From: Cyclobacterium amurskyense
GTDB taxonomy: Bacteria; Bacteroidota; Bacteroidia; Cytophagales; Cyclobacteriaceae
NCBI RefSeq assembly: GCF_001050135.1
Contig: NZ_CP012040.1
Span: 4,109,001-4,173,000 of the forward strand
Length of the DNA stretch: 64,000 nucleotides
Direction: 5' to 3'
A model generated the notes under the pieces. The model did no database searches. It saw only the letters and a list, made by a program, of their open reading frames with translations, and was not told the DNA's origin. Shown here piece after piece: positions 26,600-36,586 of the stretch. Within the stretch, counting starts at the first letter, position 1; each line of letters opens with the position of its first letter. Position numbers and translations under genes: made by a program.

Positions 26600-27484
26600 T
26601 TAATTTGATCGTCCCTTGTTTTCGTTTTTCAATAAGTTCAATACTTCTTTTAACTGTTCAGAATTGTCTTTGTAAGGGCTTAAATCAAATATCTCCACAC
26701 TTTTAAAATCAATAGGATGACTTTCGCTTTGTAGCGAAATGTACCCGGTGGAAATCAATTGACCATCCTTTTTGACCTCTGGGTTATGATTGCTGACATT
26801 ACCACCTCCAATTTGAGGTTTGTAATAAGTAAGGACAGTATCTCCTTCAACGATATGATGAATAATTGAGTCTCCCAAAACTAGAAAATCAGCGGTAACC
26901 CATTGTTCACCATGGAAAGTTTTAGAGTTGGAACTGACACAATGAGGGGTGAAAAGTTCTCCATCCATTACCACATTTGTACCAGGAGTACAGAGGTTGC
27001 TAGTGGTCCTTGGTTTTTCTCCATCTCCCCCTAAAAGCTGACCTTCAATGGAAATTGGGAAATCCTGATCTTTCGTCATTGTTTCCGGATCTTGCCCATG
27101 TAACATGACTCCGGAGTTTCTTAGTGCCCAACCTTCACCACCAGGAGCTTGTTCCCCTACGAACCTATATTGTACTCGGTATAAGTAATGGGAGAAGGAC
27201 TCATCGTAAAAGATATGGCCATATTGCCTATCGAAATTCTCATAGCCATCATACCTAACTTTAAGTAATCCGTCTTCTACTCTGAATGTGTTAGCATAAT
27301 TTTCATCCAGCTCATGTTTGGCAATTTTTATACGCCAATTGTCCATGTCTTTGCCATTGAATAGGGTTCTCCAGCCATCATCTATGGATATGCTTTCACT
27401 ATTATTGGAAGTGGAGCAAGATGCAATTAGTAAGCAAAGGATTATAAGTATTGGGTATTTTTTAAGTAGGTCTAATTTAAACAT
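26600..27484 (-). CDS. DUF1080 lipoprotein (3-keto-disaccharide-hydrolase-like)
   Basis: The 294-residue product carries a lipoprotein signal (LLIASC, C23) and then a DUF1080 domain of the concanavalin-like fold. The opening block is WRTLFNGKDMDNWR (38-51), and later blocks include GEGWALRNSGVMLHGQ, ISIEGQLLGG and TGYISLQSESHPIDFKSVEI. Characterised DUF1080 proteins cleave 3-keto-glycosides in a pathway where a Gfo/Idh/MocA oxidase first makes the keto-sugar. Whether this one does so is inference, but a secreted Gfo/Idh/MocA gene lies 1.3 kb away. It is the downstream gene of an operon with the preceding lipoprotein, 30 bp apart. Confidence 0.88.
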   Translation of the reverse strand: MFKLDLLKKYPILIILCLLIASCSTSNNSESISIDDGWRTLFNGKDMDNWRIKIAKHELDENYANTFRVEDGLLKVRYDGYENFDRQYGHIFYDESFSHYLYRVQYRFVGEQAPGGEGWALRNSGVMLHGQDPETMTKDQDFPISIEGQLLGGDGEKPRTTSNLCTPGTNVVMDGELFTPHCVSSNSKTFHGEQWVTADFLVLGDSIIHHIVEGDTVLTYYKPQIGGGNVSNHNPEVKKDGQLISTGYISLQSESHPIDFKSVEIFDLSPYKDNSEQLKEVLNLLKNENKGRSN

Positions 27485-27514
27485 TTTGATGGGTTTAAGA
27501 GGTGAGGTTTATTA

Positions 27515-28618
27515 TCAGTTTGGCTTTAATTGCATTTTCAATACTATTGCTTGGTTATTTCCTGCAGGCAAAGATGCTGGGTTAGTCAATGCGTAAAAGG
27601 ATTGGCCATCAACTGCAAAGTTTAGCAAAAAAAGTATGTTTAACGGAAGTTCTATAGGTTTGGACCAACCTGTTTCATTGCTATAGATTTTCAATTGTTG
27701 CCCTGGAATGCTGTTTGATTGGGCAGCCTCTTCTGTTAGGCCATTTATATAAACTACAGCAAATCCATTTTTTAAAGCGATAAGGTTGGTTATTTCCCCC
27801 TCTACGACTACCGATCCATCGTTCCCAAGAGGTAATTTCTGACCTTTGATTTGCACAAAACCTTCTGAATCTAAAGGGATACTATTTACCAATTCCCCAT
27901 TTTTTTCCAAGTCGTAGGCGCTTATTAAAGGTTCCTTGTTAAAAGCGAAATAAAGAACATTTCCCGCTCTATTAATTAATGCTGTAGGAGGTTCAAAATG
28001 AAGGTTCTCCTGATACTGACTTTCAGGGGACAATTTTAGAAATGGACTTGCCTGACCAGTGTTTGGATCTAATTTCTCTAATAAATAGTTGTTTTTATAA
28101 TAGCCAAGTTCATAGGGGCTTTTATTGTCTCTTCCTGGATGAAAGAGGAGCAATTGATTCTTGTAGATTTCGATGGCATTTTGATTTCTTTTCAGATCTA
28201 GAGAGCCATTTGGAAAAGGCATTCGGGTCTTTTTGATGAGGGTTAAATTTTCATCCAGCAATCCTATCTCCTCTCTGATGGACTTTGCGAGGATGGTTCC
28301 GCTGTTGGTTATTTTGAGACCATTGACGTAAAACAAGCCATCTTTGCCCTGAGCAGGAATAGTGTTTTTTGCTAAGACATTTCCTGAGCTGTCAAATTTC
28401 AAGTATTCCCCAGATTGATAATTGTAAATTAAACCTGTGTTGTAGGCATAGGTTCCTGCATGAATATCACCAGCAAAAGGAATGCGGAGTGTATCAAGAA
28501 CGACCAAGTCAAACTGTACTGAATTATCCTTCGAGAAATTACATCCCCCAGCCAATAGAACAATAAATAAAATAGGAAATAAGTATTTCATAACTTTCAT
28601 CCTGAAATTTAAGTGCAA
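27515..28618 (-). CDS. lipoprotein of unknown function, probably beta-propeller-like
   Basis: This 367-residue protein has an N-terminal signal (from M10, MKYLFPILFIVLLAGGC) and a repetitive mature part made of short strands and turns, with pairs such as GLIYNYQSGEYLKFDSSG and NVLYFAFNKEPLISAYDLE. The pattern resembles a six- or seven-bladed propeller with no catalytic motif. The shorter start at M10 gives a better signal than M1. It is upstream of and co-transcribed with the DUF1080 gene, so it may be a binding partner in the same pathway. No family is firmly recognised. Confidence 0.7.
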   Translation of the reverse strand: MHLNFRMKVMKYLFPILFIVLLAGGCNFSKDNSVQFDLVVLDTLRIPFAGDIHAGTYAYNTGLIYNYQSGEYLKFDSSGNVLAKNTIPAQGKDGLFYVNGLKITNSGTILAKSIREEIGLLDENLTLIKKTRMPFPNGSLDLKRNQNAIEIYKNQLLLFHPGRDNKSPYELGYYKNNYLLEKLDPNTGQASPFLKLSPESQYQENLHFEPPTALINRAGNVLYFAFNKEPLISAYDLEKNGELVNSIPLDSEGFVQIKGQKLPLGNDGSVVVEGEITNLIALKNGFAVVYINGLTEEAAQSNSIPGQQLKIYSNETGWSKPIELPLNILFLLNFAVDGQSFYALTNPASLPAGNNQAIVLKMQLKPN

Positions 28619-28732
28619 TTTTTACCCTTTTCAAACTTTTTGTTCAAAGTAATTTTTGTAATTGAATGAAATTATAGACTTTTCCTTTAACTTCAAATCA
28701 AAATTTCCCTTGAAAGTGCAGCTGACTATTTG

Positions 28733-28765
28733 TTTGGGTGCTAATTTACAGGGATTTGTATTTTG
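28733..28765 (+). promoter_or_regulatory. candidate promoter of the Gfo/Idh/MocA gene
   Basis: TTTG at 28733-28736 and TATTTTG at 28759-28765 resemble the Bacteroidota TTTG / TAnnTTTG pair, with a 22-base spacer that is slightly long. It lies just before the start at 28787. Confidence 0.3.
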
Positions 28766-28786
28766 ATCAAATAATTAACAGTAACA

Positions 28787-30199
28787 ATGAATAACCAAAG
28801 AAGACGATTTATAAGATCTAGTGCCTTGGGTGCCGCGGGAATTTCTTTAATTCCTTCCTTTGTCCTCGGAAATCAAACTGGACATGTCGCACCAAGTGAA
28901 AAAGTGAATTTAGCCTGCTGTGGTATCGGACACCGTGGGGGATCAATCACTAAATCATTGTACGAAACAGGCCTTGCCAATATTGTCGCCATTTGTGATG
29001 TGGACATGGGGGCTGAACATACCCTTGAAGTGATGAAAATGTTTCCTGATGTCCCTAGATTTAAGGATTTCAGAGAGATGTTTGATAAGATGGGTAAAGA
29101 TATTGAAGCTGTTTCTGTAGGTACCCCGGATTTTTCTCATTTCCCTATTACCATGCTGGCCATGTCTATGGGGATTCATGTATATGTTGAAAAGCCCATG
29201 GCAAGAACTTTCAATGAAGTACAGTTGATGATGGACGGTGCGAAAAAGCACAAGGTTGTTACTCAGATGGGTAACCAAGGTCACTCAGAAGCCAATTACT
29301 TCCAATTTAAAGCCTGGAAAGAAGCTGGTATAATAAAAGACGTTACCGCCATGACTGCCCATATGAATGGACGTAGAAGATGGCACGGTTGGGATCCTAA
29401 TATCAATTCCTTTCCAGCAGCACAGCCAATGCCCTCAACCATGGATTGGGATACCTGGCTAGGTACTTCTCATCATCATGATTACCACGAGGATCTTGTT
29501 AATGGTCAGTGGAGATGTTGGTATGATTTCGGTATGGGAGCACTAGGAGATTGGGGTGCACATATCATGGATACAGCACATGAATTTTTGGAGTTGGGCT
29601 TACCTGAGGAAATAGAACCATTGAAATTGAAAGATCACAATACTTTCTTTTTCCCGATGGAATCCACCTTGGCTTTTAAATTCCCGAAAAGAGGAAATAT
29701 GCCGCCAATGACCATTACCTGGTATGACGGTCAAAACAATATTCCTCCAGTTCCTGCTGGTTATGGTGTTTCTGAACTAGATCCAAATATTCCACCACCA
29801 AGTGACGGGCAATTGCAGCCAGCCAAACTGAACCCTGGAAAGATTATATATGGAGGAGACCTTACCTTTAAGGGTGGATCCCATGGCAGTACACTTTCCA
29901 TTATTCCTGAAGAGAAAGCCAAAGATATGGCTGGACAATTACCAGTAGTACCTGAAAGCCCTTCCAATCACTTCGCTAATTTCCTGAAAGCATGTAAAGG
30001 AGAAGAAAAAACAAGATCTTCCTTTGAGATAGCAGGGCCTTTGAGTCAAGTGTTTTCTTTAGGAGTTTTGTCCCAGAGATTAGGTGCGAAATTACAATTT
30101 GACAGAAAAACAAAACAAATTACCAATCATGCATTGGCAAATGAATTGTTGTCAGGTGTTCCACCAAGAAAAGGTTGGGAAGAGTACTATAAAATGTAA
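28787..30199 (+). CDS. Tat-exported Gfo/Idh/MocA oxidoreductase
   Basis: The 470-residue enzyme begins with a twin-arginine-type signal (NQRRRFIRSSALGAAG) and so probably works in the periplasm with its NAD(P) cofactor bound before export. The Rossmann segment is LACCGIGHRGG (42-52). The EKP motif with the conserved lysine is at 135-137 (YVEKPMA). A C-terminal alpha/beta domain follows, with WLGTSHHHDYHEDLVNG and FGMGALGDWGAHIMDTAHEF. Family members oxidise or reduce sugars at C3 or other positions. With DUF1080 genes on both sides of the region, oxidation of a glycan to a 3-keto form is plausible but inferred. Confidence 0.9.
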   Translation: MNNQRRRFIRSSALGAAGISLIPSFVLGNQTGHVAPSEKVNLACCGIGHRGGSITKSLYETGLANIVAICDVDMGAEHTLEVMKMFPDVPRFKDFREMFDKMGKDIEAVSVGTPDFSHFPITMLAMSMGIHVYVEKPMARTFNEVQLMMDGAKKHKVVTQMGNQGHSEANYFQFKAWKEAGIIKDVTAMTAHMNGRRRWHGWDPNINSFPAAQPMPSTMDWDTWLGTSHHHDYHEDLVNGQWRCWYDFGMGALGDWGAHIMDTAHEFLELGLPEEIEPLKLKDHNTFFFPMESTLAFKFPKRGNMPPMTITWYDGQNNIPPVPAGYGVSELDPNIPPPSDGQLQPAKLNPGKIIYGGDLTFKGGSHGSTLSIIPEEKAKDMAGQLPVVPESPSNHFANFLKACKGEEKTRSSFEIAGPLSQVFSLGVLSQRLGAKLQFDRKTKQITNHALANELLSGVPPRKGWEEYYKM

Positions 30200-30260
30200 T
30201 CTATCTGTCCCCTTAGGGAAAATTGATATAAAGAGCTATTAAGTAAAACTACTGGTTTGG

Positions 30261-30288
30261 GTAGGTGACAGGTTTTCCTGTGGCCTAC
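30261..30288 (+). terminator. hairpin after the Gfo/Idh/MocA gene
   Basis: GTAGG and ACAGG (30261-30272) pair with CCTGT and CCTAC (30277-30288) around a TTTT loop, with a two-base internal bulge. It lacks a T-run, so its terminator role is only possible. Confidence 0.35.
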
Positions 30289-30351
30289 TCGAACCAATTG
30301 GTTTATACCCCAAGAGAAATCTATTGCCCGAATACCTGTGTAATGTATTTT

Positions 30352-30394
30352 AACCCGGATTATGTAATAGAATGTCTATTGCCTATTTCGGGTT
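30352..30394 (-). repeat. intergenic repeat, copy 8 (43-bp ends-only form)
   Basis: AACCCGGATTATGTAATAG is followed after five bases by the complement of AACCCGAAATAGGCAATAG. The whole interior is gone, leaving only the two terminal inverted repeats as a compact palindrome between the Gfo/Idh/MocA and sulfatase genes. Confidence 0.85.
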
Positions 30395-30448
30395 TAATGT
30401 AGGTTCATCCCGATTTTGAATCAAAAGATTAAAAGCCATAAACCCATC

Positions 30449-32035
30449 ATGCAGAAATTATTTACCCAGTCTAAAAAGTTCCCTTTTTGCAAAACCAATA
30501 ATCTATTTGGATTGGTTTTAATGCTTATCATATGTGTTTTAGTTGGTTTTTCATTCAAGCCCTTTCCTAAAACGGGGCAGCCAAATATAGTTATCATCTT
30601 TGCCGATGACATGGGATATGGTGATATTAGTGCTCTAAATCCCTTATCTAAAATAAGCACTCCTGCTATCGATGATTTGGTGAAAAATGGAATTTCTTTT
30701 CAGAATGCCCATGCAAGCGCATCAGTTTGTACTCCTTCAAGATATGGCTTATTGACTGGGCGATATGCATTCAGGACACCTAAAGCCTCCAGAGGAATAG
30801 GTGGATTTACCCCTTCGGTTATTGAAAAGGATCGCCTTACCATTGCTGGGATTTTAAAAAAGGCAGGGTATACTACCGCTATTACAGGCAAATGGCATTT
30901 GGGTTTGGACTGGGCTACAAAAGACAATAAAGAAGCGCAATTAAGCAGCACAGGTTATTCTAATGTGGATTATTCATCGCCTGTTAAAGCAGGACCTAAT
31001 GATTTTGGTTTCGACTATTCCTATATTCATCCTGCCTCATTGGACATTCCTCCTTATGTATTTCTTGAAAATGGTAAGGTAGTCGACAATGAAATAGGAC
31101 TGACTACGGATGTATATCCCATAAGAAAAGAAAATACAGCGTTCTCTTGGGACAAAAAGCACAGTGATGACAAAGCTGTTTATTGGGATAAAGGCGTATG
31201 GTGGAGATTAGGAGAAATGTCCGCATCTTTCCGTGTAGAAGAATGTTTGGAAACAATAGTAAACCAAGGAGAGAATTTCATCGATCAGCAAGCGGCAGAG
31301 AAGCCATTCTTTTTGTACATGCCACTTACAGGGCCACATACACCATGGTTGCCTTCTGATGAAAATAAAGGAAAATCAGGGGCGGGATTATATGGTGATT
31401 TTGTAATGGACATAGATCAGGTCGTGGCCAGAATTAAATCAAAATTGGAGGCTGAAGGTTTGCTTGAGAATACGCTAATCATTTTTAGTAGTGACAATGG
31501 GGCATATTGGCCAGCCGAAGAAATTCTTTTGCACGGACATGATTCTAATAAAGGAAGCAGAGGACAAAAAGGTGATGTTTGGAATGGTGGACATAGGGTT
31601 CCCCTAATTATGTCTTGGCCTGATGGCATCAAAAAGAGCAACACCTATGAAGGCTTGGTAAGTTTAACGGATATCTATGCTACAGTGGCAGCGATGACAG
31701 GAGTGGAAATACCAGTAGGTGAGGCCATAGACAGTAAGGCGTTTATTCCTGTTTTATCTGGTGATATGTCTTTTCAAACCAGAGATAATATGGTGCACCA
31801 ATCCTCAGGAGGAATGTATGCCATAACATCAGGTGCTTGGAAATACATTGACGGATTGGGATCCGGTGGTTTTACTTTTCCTACTAATTTAACTCCTGAA
31901 CCCAATGGGCCTAAAGGTCAGTTGTATCAATTAAGTGAGGACCCTCTAGAAAGCGAAAACCTTTTCGCAACCTATCCTGAAATGATACCTTCCTTGAAAA
32001 AACAACTTGAAGCAATTAAAAACAAAGAAAAGTAG
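30449..32035 (+). CDS. sulfatase (C-T-P-S-R type)
   Basis: Counted from the ATG at 30449 this is a 529-residue enzyme. A TTG start at 30416 would add 11 residues. The N-terminal hydrophobic segment (LFGLVLMLIICVLVGFSF, about 19-36) is a signal or anchor. The metal-binding block FADDMGYGD and the formylglycine site C94-T-P-S-R in ASVCTPSRYGLLTG are intact, as are GKWHLG and SSDNGAYW. It hydrolyses sulfate esters of a sugar polymer or fragment after export. It lies next to a secreted Gfo/Idh/MocA gene and converges with the FG-GAP gene, only 14 bp away, leaving no room for a separate terminator. Confidence 0.9.
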   Translation: MQKLFTQSKKFPFCKTNNLFGLVLMLIICVLVGFSFKPFPKTGQPNIVIIFADDMGYGDISALNPLSKISTPAIDDLVKNGISFQNAHASASVCTPSRYGLLTGRYAFRTPKASRGIGGFTPSVIEKDRLTIAGILKKAGYTTAITGKWHLGLDWATKDNKEAQLSSTGYSNVDYSSPVKAGPNDFGFDYSYIHPASLDIPPYVFLENGKVVDNEIGLTTDVYPIRKENTAFSWDKKHSDDKAVYWDKGVWWRLGEMSASFRVEECLETIVNQGENFIDQQAAEKPFFLYMPLTGPHTPWLPSDENKGKSGAGLYGDFVMDIDQVVARIKSKLEAEGLLENTLIIFSSDNGAYWPAEEILLHGHDSNKGSRGQKGDVWNGGHRVPLIMSWPDGIKKSNTYEGLVSLTDIYATVAAMTGVEIPVGEAIDSKAFIPVLSGDMSFQTRDNMVHQSSGGMYAITSGAWKYIDGLGSGGFTFPTNLTPEPNGPKGQLYQLSEDPLESENLFATYPEMIPSLKKQLEAIKNKEK

Positions 32036-32049
32036 TCGTTTTCATACCT

Positions 32050-33213
32050 TCAATCCCTTAATTGTTCAAAGAGAAAAACTCCTTTTTTGTTGGCAACAAT
32101 GATATCCATTAGCCCATTCCCAAAAAAATCTTCGACAATAACCTGAACGCCTACCCCTGAATTTTCATCGATAATATGTTTTGTCCATTTTGGGGTTTTG
32201 CCTGGAATGTATTCAAACCAGACAAGCTGTGGAGGCTTATTTCCTCCAGGGTCTTTGCCCATATGAGCAAAATAGCGTTTCCCTGTTACCAGGTCTTTAT
32301 TTCCATCTCTATTGATATCAACCAATTCCAAACCATGTGTTTGGGAAAAACTACTGTCTACAAGATGAGTTACCCAGGCACCAGTGGGTTCTTGCTCATG
32401 CCACCAAATACCAAGTTGATGTGCTGAGGAGGAAATTACCTCGGGCTTATCATCTCCATTTAATTCCTGCACATACATTTGGGCAGCAGGCTCGCCTAAT
32501 TTAGCTGTATGGAATTTCCATTGCCCATCTTTAGGGTTTGTTGGAGATTCCCACCATCCCTCTGTGATAATGAGATCAGGATTTCCATCCATATTGAGGT
32601 CTCCCATTCCCAAACCATGGGCATATTTTGCAGTTCCAGGGCTTTCTTTTTCACTTATAGTGAATTTCTCCCAAACTAAATTATCAGGAGTATTTGGGGC
32701 TTTATACCAAACCATTTCCCCTGTTTCCGGGATGCTTCCAACCAAATCTTTTCGGCCATCTTTGTCAATATCATAAAAGCCTGCCGATTCATTTCCTAGG
32801 GCAGGACAAATGGTATGGATTTTCCAATGTCCTTTTTGGTTTTTTGGGTTTTCAAACCAAAGTACAGCTTCCCCGGGAAAGCCAATTCTTACAAAATCAA
32901 CCCAGCCATCCCTATTAACATCCATTCCATGACTTATGAATGCATTGCTATAACCTTTATCGTATTCAAAAAGCTTAGGGGTTTCCAATTCCTGAGGTTT
33001 CCATGAGGGAGCTTCAAACCAATAGGCCCCTGCCATGACATCCATTAAACCATCCTGATTTACATCACCTATAGCAGCTCCTTCTGCTAAGAATTGCGTG
33101 GTAAGTACATGCTTCTTGAAGTTTATTTTATTGGATTGGGCATGGCCATAGCTCGTGAGGGTACATAGAGCCAAAAACAGTGATAGATGGGGTAAATGGG
33201 CTTTGATAGACAT
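32050..33213 (-). CDS. secreted FG-GAP/VCBS repeat protein
   Basis: The 387-residue product has a cleavable signal (SLFLALCTLTSYGHAQ) and then an integrin-like propeller of FG-GAP repeats. Five calcium-loop sequences of DxDxDG type are visible: DVNQDGLMD, DVNRDGWVD, DIDKDGRKD, DLNMDGNPD and DINRDGNKD, each followed by a hydrophobic strand. Such propellers usually bind protein or carbohydrate and have no catalytic residues. The gene starts 1 bp after the stop of the large cytochrome-bearing dehydrogenase gene, so the two are translationally coupled and probably work as a pair in the envelope. Confidence 0.85.
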   Translation of the reverse strand: MSIKAHLPHLSLFLALCTLTSYGHAQSNKINFKKHVLTTQFLAEGAAIGDVNQDGLMDVMAGAYWFEAPSWKPQELETPKLFEYDKGYSNAFISHGMDVNRDGWVDFVRIGFPGEAVLWFENPKNQKGHWKIHTICPALGNESAGFYDIDKDGRKDLVGSIPETGEMVWYKAPNTPDNLVWEKFTISEKESPGTAKYAHGLGMGDLNMDGNPDLIITEGWWESPTNPKDGQWKFHTAKLGEPAAQMYVQELNGDDKPEVISSSAHQLGIWWHEQEPTGAWVTHLVDSSFSQTHGLELVDINRDGNKDLVTGKRYFAHMGKDPGGNKPPQLVWFEYIPGKTPKWTKHIIDENSGVGVQVIVEDFFGNGLMDIIVANKKGVFLFEQLRD

Positions 33214-33214
33214 G

Positions 33215-36200
33215 TTAACGAAGGCTTAGTAAGTAGGTCATTAAACCGTTGAACTGAGATTGATTCAATACATTTCCAAAATGATCTGGCATCAAGGTCA
33301 TTTTTGATGGGACTTGCTCTAAAATATCCTTTTTGGGAATGGTAAATTCTTTTCCAGATTGATCAGCCATCACCAATACCTGTCCATCTTCTCGTCTAAA
33401 TAAGCCTGACTTTGCTTGCCCACTTTTGAGTTTGATCGTATAGGTTCTAAAGTTCTCTGATATATTTCGATTAGGGTCCAGCACTTTAGTAGCAAGTGCA
33501 TTGAGTCCCCAATTGCCTACACCATCCAGTTGAGGGCCAATCATTCCTCCATCATCTCCAATTCTATGACAAATTCCACAGTTTTGCTGAAATAAGGTTT
33601 TACCAACATCCAATTGGGCAGGATCCTTAGAATAAGCCTTTGTTCTTTCTATTATGAGGGCTTGCTTTTCTTCGCTAATAGGTGGTAAGTTTTTGGTAAG
33701 TTCATCAAAAGCGAGTCTTTGCTTTTCACTTGCTCCTGAATGAAACCTTTCTTCCACTTTCCTGGCTTTTAATATCCTTGCAGTAGCATTTCCATCCCTT
33801 ATTAACTTAAGAAGCTTTTCTTTCCCTGAATTACTTGTGGCCAATTGTTCAGAAATGGTTTCTTGTAACTCCACAGGAGTGTCTTTTATGTTTTTTGCCA
33901 GTAGGCTAGAGGATTGTTCAGAACCGGCTTTGGCTATTGCCAGGGCTATTTTCTGTCTGAAAGAAATGGTACTTTCAGCATTTTTCAACCATTTCTCCAA
34001 ATAAATAATTTCTGTTTTCGGAGCGATTTCTACCAGGGCATTGGCAGCATCAATCCTAAGTTCTTCCTTTTCCTGATTGTCATTTACCAATTTCTTTAAT
34101 TCTCCTATATTTTGAGTGATTTTCAGTATGCCAGAAAGTTGAGTAGCGTATTTAATTCTTTCCAAGCCCTCATCCGTTTTATTGCCACCGTTCACCGAAT
34201 TGTCCTGTAAGAGATCAATACTCAATTGTCGGTTCCAGGATTTCAAACTGGGGGCTAAGTCAATTCCTTGCTGTTTTGCCCCATTATTTAATGCCATGGC
34301 TTTTTTAAAGCCAGGAATTCCTTCTCCAGTTTCTTTTGCCAGAGCAACGATTTCTTTCATCCTTAAAGCGGGTAGATCTCGGGCAATTGAGGTTAAATAG
34401 GGCAGGTATTTCTCCTTAGGAAGGGAATTGTTTTTAAGGTAATTGACCAGAAACTCAGCAGCTGTTTTTGATCGCGTATCTGAAAACACCAAGGCTATTA
34501 CTTCTTTTTCCTGGTTCGACCAGTTTTGAGTTGCCATCTGTTTTGCAATTTGAGGGTTTTGGGCATGTTGATATAGTGCATATTTTAATGCGTACAACAA
34601 ATGACTGTCTTTCTTATCTGTTGCATGTATTGCTTTCATAATTGGACTAAGCATTGAAGGACTTTGCTGTCTTATCAATGTCTCAGCAGCCACTCTTTTT
34701 ACGTGAGCGCTTTCATCCACTAATCCCATTTTTACCCATTCCAGCTTATGATCGTTTAAACTCTGTTGTTCTCCCAAAATTCTCTGTGCATGAACGCGCA
34801 CAAGTACATCGTGGTCAGAAAGTGCTTTTTCGAGGGCAAGCTCATCCATTGCATCTAGCCTAAAGATGGCCCATAGGGCATGAACTTTTTGAATATTGGG
34901 CGTTTTTTCATCAGCTATTAGTTTCTTTAATTCAGGTATTGCCGAATCCTTGAATCTGTCCACCAATTCATCGGTTGCCATCATTCTGTTCTGAAGAACA
35001 GGATCTCTCATTTTTTCAATTAGTACCTCAAGATTGGCTTTTGACCAATTTATAGCTGTTCTTTCCTGACCTTTATACGTTATTTTCCAAATTCTGCCAC
35101 TGTTTCTGTCTCTTTCAGGATGATCAAGAGGGACTTCATAATGACCTATAATACTATTGTAAAAATCCGCTATGTACATGGCACCATCAGGTCCTATTTT
35201 AATGTCCACTGGGCGAAACCAAGGGTCCTTGCTTACTAGAAAATCAGCTTTTCTGGTAGCTTTGGGTGTAGATCCATTAAATGAAATGGTACTTCGGCTG
35301 ATTCTGCAGGTCACAACATCTCCTGAATAGAAGCTGTTTTGGTATTCATCAGGAAACTGGGTATCAGTATAATATACAAGACCGGATAATGCCGTGGAAT
35401 TCAGCCCATAGTCCATCATGGTTGGTGCATGGCCCATATTGGGTTCCATTTTTCCCCATTGGGTATAGTTGCCGTTTCTTATTATTTGGTAAATAGGCAA
35501 AGTATGGCAATCCGCCGAATAGTGGTAACCCCATTTGTCTAAATCCGATCCGAAAGGATTGATTCTTCCATCACTAGTCTTTTCTGCATGTTGTCCATCT
35601 AAAGTAAAACGGAAAGTGTTTCCTGAAGTCATTTTTATTGAATCCCCATCCTTAGCAGCAACGGTGGAAACATTGCTAAATCCGTGGGAGGCATGTATCC
35701 AACCATCCAAACCTCTGAAAAGATTATTGACCATTCCATGCGTGTCCTTGGTTTCGAATGGCCCTAAAATCACTTCTCGCTTATCAGCAATATCATCACC
35801 ATCGGTATCATAAAAGCGGTATAGATTAGGTATACTAAAACCAATTGCACCGCCTTTTACTGGTTGTATGCCTATAGGGATATTTAAATCATTGGCGAAA
35901 TCTGTGATCTTGTCTGCCTTTCCATCACCGTCACTGTCCTCTAGAATGCTAATTCTGTCCGTCCCTTTTCCTGGGCCAGCTTTAATTGGATATTCAGAAG
36001 ATTGGCTAACCCATAACCTGCCTTTTTCATCAAAAGCCATGTTGATTGGTTTGGTAATATCGGGTTCAGAGGCAAATAGTGTGATTTCAAAGCCTGGAGG
36101 AAGGACGAAATCAGCTTTCTCATCTTCAGGGCTTTGATAGGAGGTAGTCCTTATATGTTCTGAATAGATAGGATCAGGCTCTTCTTCTATATAAGCGTCT

Positions 36201-36307
36201 GATGGTACTCCATTAGCGCTACTACTGTTTTTATCGCCCTGATTATTTCTCTCGCATGCGAAAACAATGGGTACTAACAGGTAAAGTAATAGTTGTCGGG
36301 TTTTCAT
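33215..36307 (-). CDS. dehydrogenase-like beta-propeller, HEAT and cytochrome c lipoprotein (PVC-type)
   Basis: This 1030-residue lipoprotein (lipobox ending at C18) has three parts. Residues about 70-400 form the PVC-type membrane-bound dehydrogenase propeller (PPGFEITLFASEPDI, ISILEDSDGDGKADK, GPDGAMYIADFYN), related to PQQ/sorbosone dehydrogenase-like folds. About 420-880 is a run of HEAT-type helical repeats. The C-terminal cytochrome c domain has C910-GI-C913-H914. Such proteins are thought to oxidise a sugar or alcohol and pass electrons to the attached haem, though no member is biochemically clear to me. It precedes and is coupled to the FG-GAP gene. Confidence 0.88.
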   Translation of the reverse strand: MKTRQLLLYLLVPIVFACERNNQGDKNSSSANGVPSDAYIEEEPDPIYSEHIRTTSYQSPEDEKADFVLPPGFEITLFASEPDITKPINMAFDEKGRLWVSQSSEYPIKAGPGKGTDRISILEDSDGDGKADKITDFANDLNIPIGIQPVKGGAIGFSIPNLYRFYDTDGDDIADKREVILGPFETKDTHGMVNNLFRGLDGWIHASHGFSNVSTVAAKDGDSIKMTSGNTFRFTLDGQHAEKTSDGRINPFGSDLDKWGYHYSADCHTLPIYQIIRNGNYTQWGKMEPNMGHAPTMMDYGLNSTALSGLVYYTDTQFPDEYQNSFYSGDVVTCRISRSTISFNGSTPKATRKADFLVSKDPWFRPVDIKIGPDGAMYIADFYNSIIGHYEVPLDHPERDRNSGRIWKITYKGQERTAINWSKANLEVLIEKMRDPVLQNRMMATDELVDRFKDSAIPELKKLIADEKTPNIQKVHALWAIFRLDAMDELALEKALSDHDVLVRVHAQRILGEQQSLNDHKLEWVKMGLVDESAHVKRVAAETLIRQQSPSMLSPIMKAIHATDKKDSHLLYALKYALYQHAQNPQIAKQMATQNWSNQEKEVIALVFSDTRSKTAAEFLVNYLKNNSLPKEKYLPYLTSIARDLPALRMKEIVALAKETGEGIPGFKKAMALNNGAKQQGIDLAPSLKSWNRQLSIDLLQDNSVNGGNKTDEGLERIKYATQLSGILKITQNIGELKKLVNDNQEKEELRIDAANALVEIAPKTEIIYLEKWLKNAESTISFRQKIALAIAKAGSEQSSSLLAKNIKDTPVELQETISEQLATSNSGKEKLLKLIRDGNATARILKARKVEERFHSGASEKQRLAFDELTKNLPPISEEKQALIIERTKAYSKDPAQLDVGKTLFQQNCGICHRIGDDGGMIGPQLDGVGNWGLNALATKVLDPNRNISENFRTYTIKLKSGQAKSGLFRREDGQVLVMADQSGKEFTIPKKDILEQVPSKMTLMPDHFGNVLNQSQFNGLMTYLLSLR

Positions 36308-36586
36308 TAATCAGTCGGGAATATTGAATAAACAATCTTGTTAACTTAAGATTTATTCCCTAAAAAATCAATGAATAATTGCTTTCATTACATGTTCGGT
36401 AAAATTTTAATCTAAAATAAGGGTGTAAAGGTAAGGTATTGGCCCTTTTTTTTCTTTTTTTCATACAATGATTCTGTCGGGTTTTTTCATTCTAAATTCT
36501 TGCCCCTGGCTCATTTAATCTGCCCTTATCCATAGATACTAGCTATTATTTGGATCAAAATGGCTGGACTTTGCAGTAATTGGACT

